This document shows, piece by piece, positions 14,396 to 22,403 of a stretch of DNA of 27,372 nucleotides. The stretch is from JALEGB01 sp038530925 (GTDB lineage Bacteria > Pseudomonadota > Alphaproteobacteria > Rhodobacterales > Rhodobacteraceae). The translations under genes were made by a program, and so were the position numbers. The notes under the pieces are model-generated. The model worked only from the letters and a program-made list of their open reading frames with translations, was not told the DNA's origin and ran no database searches. Each line of letters begins with the position of its first letter. Position 1 is the first letter of the stretch. The DNA is taken from contig JBCBCG010000026.1 in the NCBI GenBank assembly GCA_038530925.1, positions 1 to 27,372 on the forward strand, in the 5' to 3' direction.

Positions 14396-16744
14396 ATGGA
14401 AGACTTCGCCGATACGCCAGCGCCGAGCGCAGGGCCGAATTCACCACCGAATTCCGGGCCGAACGCGGGGGCGGCCCCGGCGCCGGGGTCCGCCATCGGA
14501 CGTTCGAGCCATCGCGAAGGCGCGCCGGCGCGGGCTTTGCCGGAGGAGGAAGGCGGCGTCGATCTCGCGCGCACGCTCAACATTATGTGGCGCGGCAAAT
14601 GGGCGATCGCCGCCTGCGCCGTTCTGGCGGCTTCGATCGCCTTCGTCTCCGTCAAGCAGACGACGCCGATCTACGCGGCCCACGCGCTCGTGCTTGTCGA
14701 AGGCAACAAACAGCAATTCGTCGAAGGCGCGACTGTGGTCAGCGGCGTCGACACCTCGCTCGACGGCCTCAGCAGCGAGGCGGAGGTGGTCCGCTCGGAT
14801 CAGCTGGCCGATCGGGTGATCCGCAATCTGCGCCTCGACGCCGATCCTGAGTTCAACGGCGCCATCCGCGCCGTCGCGCCGTCGCTCAGCGAGCGGATCG
14901 TCTCGCTCGGCTCGCCAGCGCTCGCCGCCGCGCTTTTCGGCGAGCGGAGCCCGGTCGCGACGCCGCCGCTGCGCGCGCTTGACGAAGACGGGCTGGCGCC
15001 GGTGCGCGCCGCGTTCAAGAGCCGGCTTTCGGTGCGGCCGCGCGGGCGCACCAAGGCGCTGCGCATCACCTTTGAATCGACCGATCCCGCCAAAGCGCAG
15101 CTGATCGCCAACACCATCGCCGATCAGTACATCATCGATCAGCTCGAGACGCGGTTCGAGCGGACGCAGCGCGCCACGCTGTGGTTGAGCGAGCGCATCG
15201 GCGATCTGCGCAGCCGGGTGAGCGGCGCCGAGAAAAAGGTTGAGGATTACAAGGCTGAGATCGCCGCGACCTCCGGCGCGAGCGTCGATGTGACCCGCGC
15301 GCAGCTCTCCGAGCTGACCTCGAGCTTGGTGGAGGCGAGGGCGCGCCGCGCCGAGGCGGAGGCGCGCTACACGCAAGTGCGCCTGCTCGCCCAGCGCGGC
15401 GGCGATCTCACCGGCGCTTCGGATGTGCAATCCTCAACCGCGATCCAGGAGCTGCGCGGGCAGCTCGCCGCGTTCCGGCGCGATGCGAACGCGCTCTCTA
15501 AGCGTTACGGCCCGAAGCATCCGGATATGGTGAACTTGCGCTCGAAGATCGCGCAGATCGCTGCGGTGCTGCGCGCGGAGACGCGCAAAGTCGTGGCCGC
15601 GCTCGGCAGCGAGGCTGAGGTGGCGCGGGCGCGCGAGCAAAGCCTGCAAGAGAGCGTAGACGCGCTGCAGGGGCGCTCGCTCAACCAGAACCAGGCCGGC
15701 TTGCGGCTGCGCGAGCTTGAGCGTGAAGCGCAGGCTAGCCGCTTGATTTATGAGAACTTCCTTAGCCGCTTCAAAGAAGCCTCGCAGCAGCAGACGCTGC
15801 AGGAGGCCGAAGCGCGGATCATCGAGCGCGCCGCCGCTCCAGGCGCGCCGATCAAGCCGAATGTCAGCCGCAGCGTCTCCATCGGCGGCGTGCTAGGCGC
15901 CGGCCTCGGCCTGGCGCTCGTGTTCCTGCTCGAGCGGTTGAACAACACGTTCCGCCACCGCGCCGAGCTTGAGGCGCGCACCGGCCTTCCCGTGCTGGCC
16001 TCGACGCCAAGCGTCGGGCGCAAGCGGCGCCGCGACATCTTCGCCTATTTCGAGGAGCGGCCGAACTCCTCGCTGGCCGAGGCGGTGCGAAACCTTCGAA
16101 CATCGCTGTTGCTGTCGAACGTCGACAGTCCGCCGAAAGTGGCGCTCGTCACCTCGTCCGCGCCGTCGGAAGGAAAATCGATCCTCTCGCTGCTGCTCGC
16201 CAGCACCGCGGCGCGCTCGGGCAAATCCGCGATCCTGGTCGATTGCGACATGCGCCGCCCGACCGTGCATGAGCTCTTTCCCTCCGAGAACGGCTTCGAT
16301 CTCGTCAGCGTACTGAGCGGCGAGTGCGAGCTGAGCGCGGCGGTGGTGGGCAAGATGCGCGCAGGTTCGCTTTGCGCGCTGCCCTGCCGTGTGGCGAAGG
16401 GCAATCCGGCGGACCTCCTCTCCTCCAAGCGCTTTGAAGCGCTGGTCGCGACGCTCCGCTCTAAATTCGACATGGTGGTGCTCGACAGCCCGCCGCTCAG
16501 CCTGGTCACCGATGCGCGGATCATCTCGACGGTGGCGGACACGACGCTGGTGGCGGTGCGCTGGGATGAGACGCCGAAGGATCTGGTCGTCGACGCGATC
16601 CGCGAGCTGCAGATGGTCGGCGCCGACATCGCCGGCGCGGTGCTCACCATCGTCGACGAGCGGCAGAACGCGCGCTACAACTATGGGTATCGTGGCCGTT
16701 ATGGACGCTATTACGATGTTGGCGTCGAATATTACGAGAACTGA
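14396..16744 (+). CDS. Polysaccharide co-polymerase / tyrosine autokinase (Wzz-Wzc/GumC type)
   Basis: A 782-residue inner-membrane protein of the bacterial tyrosine kinase class that controls glycan chain length and export. A disordered N-terminus precedes the Wzz domain. The first membrane span is near 66-84 (WAIAACAVLAASIAFVSV). A long periplasmic coiled-coil region follows, then a second span near 492-514 (GGVLGAGLGLALVFLLERL). The cytoplasmic kinase has Walker A APSEGKS (Lys594), Walker A' ILVDCDMRRP (Asp616/618) and Walker B MVVLDSPP (Asp697). The last 22 residues hold eight tyrosines, the expected autophosphorylation cluster. I chose the ATG at 14396 with AGGAG upstream over a TTG three codons earlier. 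Co-polymerase and kinase are fused, as in proteobacterial Wzc. Confidence 0.95.
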   Translation: MEDFADTPAPSAGPNSPPNSGPNAGAAPAPGSAIGRSSHREGAPARALPEEEGGVDLARTLNIMWRGKWAIAACAVLAASIAFVSVKQTTPIYAAHALVLVEGNKQQFVEGATVVSGVDTSLDGLSSEAEVVRSDQLADRVIRNLRLDADPEFNGAIRAVAPSLSERIVSLGSPALAAALFGERSPVATPPLRALDEDGLAPVRAAFKSRLSVRPRGRTKALRITFESTDPAKAQLIANTIADQYIIDQLETRFERTQRATLWLSERIGDLRSRVSGAEKKVEDYKAEIAATSGASVDVTRAQLSELTSSLVEARARRAEAEARYTQVRLLAQRGGDLTGASDVQSSTAIQELRGQLAAFRRDANALSKRYGPKHPDMVNLRSKIAQIAAVLRAETRKVVAALGSEAEVARAREQSLQESVDALQGRSLNQNQAGLRLRELEREAQASRLIYENFLSRFKEASQQQTLQEAEARIIERAAAPGAPIKPNVSRSVSIGGVLGAGLGLALVFLLERLNNTFRHRAELEARTGLPVLASTPSVGRKRRRDIFAYFEERPNSSLAEAVRNLRTSLLLSNVDSPPKVALVTSSAPSEGKSILSLLLASTAARSGKSAILVDCDMRRPTVHELFPSENGFDLVSVLSGECELSAAVVGKMRAGSLCALPCRVAKGNPADLLSSKRFEALVATLRSKFDMVVLDSPPLSLVTDARIISTVADTTLVAVRWDETPKDLVVDAIRELQMVGADIAGAVLTIVDERQNARYNYGYRGRYGRYYDVGVEYYEN

Positions 16745-16760
16745 TCCTTTGAGGTTTGTC

Positions 16761-16796
16761 GTCCTGTGCGCCGCTGCCGCGTGGTCTGCGCAGGAC
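16761..16796. other. Intergenic stem-loop between kinase and carbamoyltransferase
   Basis: GTCCTG-T-GCGC (16761-16771) pairs with GCGCAGGAC (16788-16796) apart from one or two bulged bases, leaving a loop of about 16 bases. No T-run follows. It sits in the 88-base gap before the carbamoyltransferase gene and could be a transcript-processing or attenuating structure. Confidence 0.35.
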
Positions 16797-16832
16797 CAGC
16801 TCGGATGACGGCGATCCTATGATTGCGAAACC

Positions 16833-18617
16833 ATGACCGCGATTCTCGGCCTTAACGCGTTTCACGCGGATTCCGCGGCGTGCCTGCTGATCGATGGACG
16901 TCTTGTCGGCGCGATCGCCGAGGAGAGGCTCGGCGCGCGCGTGAAGCACAGCTCCGCCTTTCCCGCGACCGCGATCCGGCGGCTCTTGAGCGACAACGGC
17001 TTGAGGTTGCGCGATGTCAGCCATGTGGCGCTGCCGCGCGATCCCTCCGCCAACCGGCTGGCCAAAGCGGCCTATGTGGCGCGCCGTCCGCTGAAAGGCG
17101 CGGCCGCCGCGCTGGAGCATTTCTCGCGCACCCGCAAAACCGCCGGCATGGTCGAACAGCTCGCGGCGCTCTGCGATGAAGATCCGGGCGCGGTGTCGTT
17201 CGAGACCGTGCCGGTCGAGCATCATCTCGCGCATATCGCCAGCGCGTATTACGCCTCGCCCTTCGAGGAGCTGACGGCGGCGTTCTCATTCGATGCGTCC
17301 GGCGATTTCACCTCCGCCATGGCGGCGCGGTGCGAAGGGACGCGGATCGAGGTGCTCGACCGCGTGAGCTTGCCGGACAGTCTTGGTTTTTTCTACACGG
17401 CGCTTTGCCAATACATCGGCTTCGACCGGTTCGGCGAAGAATACAAAGTCATGGGCCTCGCGCCTTATGGCGAAGACGTCTACGCTGAAGAGATGGCGCA
17501 GCTCGTGAGCGCGCCGGAGAACGGGTGGTTCAAACTCGCCGCCGGCGCTTTCGGCATGCATGAGGGCGGCCAGAGCGGCGCGGTGGACGAGGCGGGCCAG
17601 TTCGAGACGTTGCGGCTCTACAAGCGCGAGGCGTTCGAGCCGCTGTTCGGCCCACCAGCGCGGCGCGACGCGGTGGGCGCGCGGGAGAAGAACATCGCCC
17701 GCTCCGCTCAAGCGCGGTTCGAAGAGATGACGACGCATTGCCTTGAGCGTCTTCACGCGCTCGTTCCGACCCCGCGGCTGACGATGGCGGGCGGCTGCGC
17801 GCTCAACGGCGTCGCCAATGCGCGGATCCTGCGCGATACGCCCTTCGATACGCCCTATTTGCAAGCGGCCGCCTCCGATGACGGCACTTGTCTCGGCGCG
17901 GCGCTCTGGACTTGGCACAATGTGCTTGGCCGCGGCGAGCGCTTCCACATGGCGCATGCGTTTTGGGGCCCGGGGTATGACGAAGCGCGCCAGCGCGCCG
18001 CGATTGAGGAGACGGGCCTTCCCGTGGAAGAGCTGCCGAGCGACGCCGCGCTGGTCGACGCCGCCGCGGCGCTGATCGCCGACGGCGCGGTGCTCGGCTG
18101 GCATCAAGGGCGGAGCGAATGGGGCCCGCGCGCGCTTGGCGCGCGCTCGATTTTGGCGAACCCGGCCTCGCCCACGATCAAGGACGCGATCAACGCCAAG
18201 ATCAAACGGCGCGAGAGCTTCCGGCCTTTCGCGCCAAGCGTGCTGCGCGAGGATGTCCCGCTTTACTTTGAGCAAGACGTCTATTCACCCTTCATGATGC
18301 ATGTGGTGAAGCTGCGCCCCGAATGGCGCGGGCGTCTGCCGGCGATTACGCATGTGGACGGCACAGGCCGGCTGCAAAGCGTCGATCGCGAGACCAATGG
18401 GCTCTATCACCAGCTCATCACCGCGCTGAAGCGGCGCACCGGCGTCGGCATGGTGCTGAACACGAGCTTCAATGAGAACGAGCCCATCGTCGACACGCCT
18501 GAGCAAGCCGTGGCCTGCTTCCTGCGCACGGATATGGACGCGCTCTGCATCGGCCGCTTCATGGCGGTGAAGCCGGGCTGGCGCGCCGACGCGGTCAGCG
18601 ACGCGCCGAGCGCCTGA
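16833..18617 (+). CDS. NodU/CmcH-family carbamoyltransferase
   Basis: A 594-residue enzyme predicted to transfer the carbamoyl group of carbamoyl phosphate to a hydroxyl, via a carbamoyl-adenylate formed with ATP. The N-terminal Kae1-like part shows ILGLNAFHADSAACLL, AIAEERLG, the metal-binding histidines in VEHHLAHIASAYYAS, and FSFDASGDFTS. The middle has MAGGCALNGVANARI and DDGTCLGAALW. The C-terminal part has WHQGRSEWGPRALGARSIL, RRESFRPFAPSV and NTSFNENEPIVDTPEQAV. Length is typical of the family. It follows the kinase on the same strand by 88 bases. The ATG at 16833 starts the fold correctly, though its ribosome site is weak. In this locus it most likely carbamoylates a sugar of the exopolysaccharide. 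Confidence 0.93.
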   Translation: MTAILGLNAFHADSAACLLIDGRLVGAIAEERLGARVKHSSAFPATAIRRLLSDNGLRLRDVSHVALPRDPSANRLAKAAYVARRPLKGAAAALEHFSRTRKTAGMVEQLAALCDEDPGAVSFETVPVEHHLAHIASAYYASPFEELTAAFSFDASGDFTSAMAARCEGTRIEVLDRVSLPDSLGFFYTALCQYIGFDRFGEEYKVMGLAPYGEDVYAEEMAQLVSAPENGWFKLAAGAFGMHEGGQSGAVDEAGQFETLRLYKREAFEPLFGPPARRDAVGAREKNIARSAQARFEEMTTHCLERLHALVPTPRLTMAGGCALNGVANARILRDTPFDTPYLQAAASDDGTCLGAALWTWHNVLGRGERFHMAHAFWGPGYDEARQRAAIEETGLPVEELPSDAALVDAAAALIADGAVLGWHQGRSEWGPRALGARSILANPASPTIKDAINAKIKRRESFRPFAPSVLREDVPLYFEQDVYSPFMMHVVKLRPEWRGRLPAITHVDGTGRLQSVDRETNGLYHQLITALKRRTGVGMVLNTSFNENEPIVDTPEQAVACFLRTDMDALCIGRFMAVKPGWRADAVSDAPSA

Positions 18618-18803
18618 GCCGGTTCCAGCGCGAGGACGCTGTTTCACCAGGATCGCTTCCGGTGCGATGCAGAGCCGCGTCGCGAGAAGCCCGCTCCGCC
18701 TCCAATGTTTGGTCGCAATCTCAAGCGCTCTTCCGAACGCGCTGGAGCCGAGTTCCCGCGGCTTCGAGCGCGCCGACGTCATCGCCTGTTTAGGAGTTCG
18801 CCC

Positions 18804-19217
18804 ATGACCCGCCGTTTCACCCGCATCGCCATCGCCGCGGCGTCCCTGATCGCCGCAACCGCCGCGCCCTTATCCGCCTACGCCGATCAGCGCTGCCGCG
18901 ATGTGAAACTCATATTGCGCAATGATTATTTCGTGAATAGCACGGTCTATCGGATCAAGTACTTTGATGTTGAGGATAAGAAATGGCGTACGAACAAGTT
19001 GAAGAGGACCACTATTCCTGGCGGCGGCAAGACCAGAACGATCACGGAAACGCTTGAGTTCGTCGGCAATGAGCGCATCGGCGACATCATGATCGAACAT
19101 GACAGCCGCCTCGGAAGAGTGTGGAGCAAAGCCAAACCCTCCGGCGTGAACCGTTGCGAGCGAGGCGTGCGCATCCGTCATGTGTTCGGAAGCCGCCCGC
19201 GCTTGCCGAAGAGCTGA
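18804..19217 (+). CDS. Small secreted basic protein of unknown function
   Basis: I do not recognise this 137-residue protein. It begins with a clear signal peptide (MTRRFTRIAIAAASLIAATAAPLSAYA, described by its RR start and AYA end) cut before DQRC. The mature part of about 110 residues is basic, has two cysteines (RCRDV near the start and RCERGV near the end) that could pair, and has beta-like strands such as STVYRIKYFDVEDKKW and RTITETLEFVG. The ATG at 18804 has AGGAG 8 bases upstream, so I prefer it to a longer frame. It follows the carbamoyltransferase by 186 bases and converges on the GT2 gene. Whether it serves the EPS locus is unknown. Confidence 0.72.
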   Translation: MTRRFTRIAIAAASLIAATAAPLSAYADQRCRDVKLILRNDYFVNSTVYRIKYFDVEDKKWRTNKLKRTTIPGGGKTRTITETLEFVGNERIGDIMIEHDSRLGRVWSKAKPSGVNRCERGVRIRHVFGSRPRLPKS

Positions 19218-19254
19218 CGCCGCAGCCGGCGGCTTAGGCGATCCGCTCGTCTCC

Positions 19255-19306
19255 CGCCGCCAGTCTCCGCCGGCAGTCTTCGCCGGCTGTCTCAGCCGGC
19301 CGCCTT
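19255..19306. repeat. Imperfect 13-bp tandem repeat (four units)
   Basis: Units of the form CGCCGGCAGTCTT begin at 19255, 19268, 19281 and 19294 with a few changes each. The array fills the end of the 74-base convergent gap and runs over the stop codon of the GT2 gene (19292-19294), so slippage there could change that protein's last residues. No terminator with a T-run is visible in this gap. Confidence 0.55.
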
Positions 19307-20185
19307 GGTCTCCGTGGCCGGTTTCGCGCCTGAGCGCGCCTCCGGCGCCGTCCTCTCCGGCGCTGTCGCCTCACGCGTGAAGCGCGCCTCATAGGCGAAG
19401 ACGGCGATCATCCCTTCATAGACCGCCATCATCACCGCATAGGCGAGGCCGGCGGCGCCGTCGCGAAAGCCCTGGTTCACGATCAGGACATGAAAGAAGC
19501 GGAGCGGCGGCCTCAACCACAGAGGCAGCGCGCCAAACAGACGCTTCAGCCGGCGCCGCAGGCCCAGGCGGCTGAAAGCAGATACGGCGTCTTCCGACTC
19601 GTTCGTCGTCGCCTGGCCTAGGAGCGCCGCCTCGTCGGCGGCGTAGCGGATGTGTTTCTCGAGCCAACGGCGCATGCCATGCGAGAAATTGTAATGCAGA
19701 TATGGCTCTGAGAAGACGCCCATCCGCGCAGTCGGATGTTCGCGCTGGCCATGGCCGACTTGAACGAAGGAGAAGCGGGCGCGATGGCCGAGCCGCGCCT
19801 GATAGGTCGGATAGCCGCCCGCATGCTTCAACCAACGCTCGCCGATCATCAGCTTCGACGGCAGATGATAACCGTCAAGCGGCGGATCATCAGGCAGGGC
19901 CTCCAGCGCCGCGATGAAGGCGGGCGTCGCCACCTCGTCGGCGTCGAGATGCAGCACCCAGTCATGTTTGAAGTCGCCCACGGCGACGCCGTAATTGCGC
20001 TGTCCGGCGAAGTCGTCGAACGCTCGCGTCAGCACTCGCGCGCCGAACTGGGCGGCGATTTCTTGGCCGCCATCGCTGCTGCCGCTGTCGATCACGACGA
20101 TGTCGTCGCACCAGGAAAGCGCCGAGAGACAGCGCGGCAGATTGGCGGCCTCGTTATGGGCGAGGATCAGGACGGAGACTTTCAC
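19292..20185 (-). CDS. Family 2 glycosyltransferase (WaaE/KdtX-like)
   Basis: A 297-residue GT-A-fold transferase. It shows the nucleotide-binding start VSVLILAHNEAANLPRCL, IVVIDSGSSDGG, FAGQRNYGV and the metal-binding DAD in WVLHLDADEVATPAF. A C-terminal part contains amphipathic/hydrophobic helices (PPLRFFHVLIVNQGFRDGAA, MMAVYEGMIAVFAYEARF), suggesting membrane association. The arrangement resembles WaaE/KdtX-type beta-glycosyltransferases acting on lipid-linked sugars. It starts with GTG at 20185, with AGGAG 8 bases upstream, and overlaps the upstream GT4 gene by 32 bases. It is the last gene of the minus-strand operon. The final ~25 residues are Ala/Thr/Pro/Glu-rich and probably disordered. 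Confidence 0.9.
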   Translation of the reverse strand: MKVSVLILAHNEAANLPRCLSALSWCDDIVVIDSGSSDGGQEIAAQFGARVLTRAFDDFAGQRNYGVAVGDFKHDWVLHLDADEVATPAFIAALEALPDDPPLDGYHLPSKLMIGERWLKHAGGYPTYQARLGHRARFSFVQVGHGQREHPTARMGVFSEPYLHYNFSHGMRRWLEKHIRYAADEAALLGQATTNESEDAVSAFSRLGLRRRLKRLFGALPLWLRPPLRFFHVLIVNQGFRDGAAGLAYAVMMAVYEGMIAVFAYEARFTREATAPERTAPEARSGAKPATETKAAG

Positions 20186-21464
20186 GTGCGGCGCTCCTGC
20201 TGAGTGAGGGGGAACCCGCGCGGGGTCCGCGCGGCGCGGTGGACAGCGTTTCCTGCGGAACGCCTTCTTTCAGGATGGCGTTGGGCGCTGGCGCGCAAGC
20301 GCCTCCGCGGAGCCAGGCGGCGACCTCCAGCAGGCGCGCTGCGATCGGTTCCCAAGCGCAGGCGCTGGCCACATGCGCGCGGCCCTTCGCGCCCATGCGC
20401 TCCAGTCTCGCGCGCGGCGTCGCCATCGCGTGGCTGAGCGCCTCCGCGATCGCCGCCTCGCGCGGCGCCGTCCACCAGCCGCAGCCCTCCGTCGCCAGCG
20501 CGACCCAGGGCGCGCCATGCGTCGCGATCGCAGGCGTTTCAGCGGCGAGCGCTTCGGCGATGGCGACGCCGAAATTCTCGTTCGGGCTCGGGCTGATGAA
20601 GAGATCGGCGCGGCGCAGCGCCTCGAACTTCTCGGCGCCGTAAAGCGGCGGTTCGATCCTTACATGCCGGGCGATGTCGAGCGCCTCGGCGAGCGCCTGA
20701 AGCTCCGCCGCGCAGCCTTGCTCGCTCGGCCCGATCACGCGAAGGCGCCAAGGCGCGGCGCCAGTCTCGCCCAGCGCGCGCCGCGCCGCCTCGAAAGCGC
20801 GCAGCAAAAGATCGAGCCGTTTGCGCGCATGCAGTCGCCCGAGATAGAGCGCCTCGCGCACGCCGTCTTTCGGGCGCGGTCGCGGCGCGGCGAGCGCCGG
20901 AAGATCGACGCCGTTCGGCGCGACGGCGATCGGCGCGGTCAGCCCAAAGGCGCGCGCCTCCGCGCCTTCCGCGGCGCAGGTCGCATGGATGCAAGCCAGA
21001 TCGCGCAGCGCGCCCTTTTGCGCAGCATGGTGGAAGGCGGCTTTCAGCCGCGGCGAGATCGCCAGCGCCTCGCGCGCCAGCATGCCCCGCGGCGAGAGCA
21101 TGAGCGGGACGCCGGAGCGCCGCGCCGTCTGCGCCGCCGCCAGCGTGTGCCACTGCCAAAGCCCATGCGCGTGAATGAGATCGGCTTGCGCTGCTTTGCG
21201 CCGCAGCGCCGCGCAGAGCCCCAGCGAGACGCGAAGCTTCGACAGCGCCGGCGTCGCAGCCGCGGTCTGCGGGAAGGCCGTGACGCGCAGCGCGCCGCGC
21301 GTCGAAGTCTCGGGCCGGCTGGTCCCTGGCGCGATGGTCAGCAGCTCGACGTCCGCGCCAAGGGCGGCCTGCGCTTCGGCGAGCCGCGGCGCTGTGTAGG
21401 AAGGCCCACCGAGCGCCGCCTCCATGCCGCCGAGCACATGGATGATCCTGAGCGGCCGGTTCAT
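20154..21464 (-). CDS. Family 4 glycosyltransferase
   Basis: A 436-residue GT-B-fold retaining transferase. The N-terminal domain has RIIHVLGGMEAALGGPS and LIHAHGLWQWHTLAAA. The C-terminal nucleotide-sugar domain has YLGRLHARKRLDLLLRAF, WRLRVIGPSEQG and the family 4 EX7E motif in SPNENFGVAIAEALAAETPAIAT. It starts at the ATG at 21464, with AGGAGG 7 bases upstream; ATGA overlaps the stop of the upstream methyltransferase by 4 bases. A longer frame to 21602 is a shadow inside that gene. The last ~40 residues are Pro/Arg/Ser-rich and lie past the fold. The sugar specificity cannot be read. Confidence 0.93.
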   Translation of the reverse strand: MNRPLRIIHVLGGMEAALGGPSYTAPRLAEAQAALGADVELLTIAPGTSRPETSTRGALRVTAFPQTAAATPALSKLRVSLGLCAALRRKAAQADLIHAHGLWQWHTLAAAQTARRSGVPLMLSPRGMLAREALAISPRLKAAFHHAAQKGALRDLACIHATCAAEGAEARAFGLTAPIAVAPNGVDLPALAAPRPRPKDGVREALYLGRLHARKRLDLLLRAFEAARRALGETGAAPWRLRVIGPSEQGCAAELQALAEALDIARHVRIEPPLYGAEKFEALRRADLFISPSPNENFGVAIAEALAAETPAIATHGAPWVALATEGCGWWTAPREAAIAEALSHAMATPRARLERMGAKGRAHVASACAWEPIAARLLEVAAWLRGGACAPAPNAILKEGVPQETLSTAPRGPRAGSPSLSRSAARESLRPDPRP

Positions 21465-22369
21465 GCGCCGCCCTCCTGGCTTCCGAGGCGCGCGTCTTCG
21501 GGCCGCTTGCGCATCCAAAAGCTCTGCGCCGGCCCGTCCGCGAGGAACGGCAGCGCCTCCGCAAGCTCCGGGCGCGTCCGCTGCACGTAGTAGCCCGGCC
21601 AAAGGACCTCGTAGCCTCCGCCGGAGAGCAGCGCGTGCAGCGCGTATTGCTCGCCCCAGAGCGGGTTTTCGTAGAAGAGCGCCGCCGGATATTCAAAGGG
21701 TAGGAACACGTCATGCACATGGATCACAACGCCTGGCGCAAGCCGCGGCAGGATCCGGCAAAAGAGCTGCGCGACATCGCCGCCGGCGCGCAGCTCGTGG
21801 CTGGAGTCGATGAAGAGCACGTCGTCGGCCTCCAGCGTCTCGAAGAGAGAGAGAGGCGCATCCTCGAGGCGCATGCGCTCGAACCGATCCACCAGGCCGT
21901 CGATCTCGGCGCGCGGCTGTGGATCGATCGCGATGAGACGGGCCGGCTCGCGCTCCGGCGTCTCGGCGGCGGTCTCGCGCAGCGCCATCGCGGCGATGCG
22001 CGTGCTATGGCCGGAGCCGATCTCGATCATGCGGCGCGGCTCGAGGCGGCGTAGCATGAGATAGGAGATCTCGGCGTCGGGCGGATTGAAAAAGCCGTTC
22101 TGCGGCGTATAGCCGACCGCGTTGCGCGCGGGATCGCGCAGTCGCGCGAGCGCATCCTCATGCCGGCGCGCGGCCTCGATCATCGGTTGCGCGTTGAACT
22201 CCGCCATGCCGGGCGACAGCGCGTAGAGCGGCTCCTCAAAGCCGTGGCGCGCGGCATGGGCGTCGAGCCGGGCGCGCTCCGCCCGCTCCGCGGTAATGCT
22301 GTCGAGCTTGGCGCCGAGCGGGCGAAGCGCGGCGTTGGCGAGTGATTTGGCTTTCGTGCTCAGCGCCAT
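21461..22369 (-). CDS. Class I SAM-dependent methyltransferase
   Basis: A 302-residue protein with a Rossmann-type methyltransferase core from about residue 95. Motif I is MIEIGSGHST, the acidic end of strand 2 is in LIAIDPQPR, then DDVLFIDSSHELRAGGD and VVIHVHDVFLPFEYPAAL. The DSSH/HVHDVF pattern is like Methyltransf_24 and the cephalosporin-hydroxylase/rhamnosyl O-methyltransferase group, which bind a metal and methylate sugar hydroxyls. The N-terminal ~90 residues are a helical extension. The ATG at 22369 has GAGG 5 bases upstream. It sits between the CapK-like gene and a GT4, so glycan O-methylation is the likely job. Confidence 0.87.
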   Translation of the reverse strand: MALSTKAKSLANAALRPLGAKLDSITAERAERARLDAHAARHGFEEPLYALSPGMAEFNAQPMIEAARRHEDALARLRDPARNAVGYTPQNGFFNPPDAEISYLMLRRLEPRRMIEIGSGHSTRIAAMALRETAAETPEREPARLIAIDPQPRAEIDGLVDRFERMRLEDAPLSLFETLEADDVLFIDSSHELRAGGDVAQLFCRILPRLAPGVVIHVHDVFLPFEYPAALFYENPLWGEQYALHALLSGGGYEVLWPGYYVQRTRPELAEALPFLADGPAQSFWMRKRPEDARLGSQEGGA

Positions 22370-22403
22370 GGCGTCCTCGCAATGGGGAAAAGGGGAAGGG
22401 GCG

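Noticed and set aside
14441..15430. 329-codon minus-strand frame inside the autokinase gene
   Set aside because: Antisense shadow; the plus strand has the Wzz/BYK domains in order.
17286..18275. 329-codon minus-strand frame inside the carbamoyltransferase gene
   Set aside because: Antisense shadow of a fully recognised NodU/CmcH protein.
19255..19306. CRISPR array
   Set aside because: Unit is only 13 bp with no spacers between copies; it is a simple imperfect tandem repeat.
20373..21590. 405-codon plus-strand open frame opposite the GT4 gene
   Set aside because: Same shadow pattern; the minus-strand GT4 has EX7E and a strong ribosome site.
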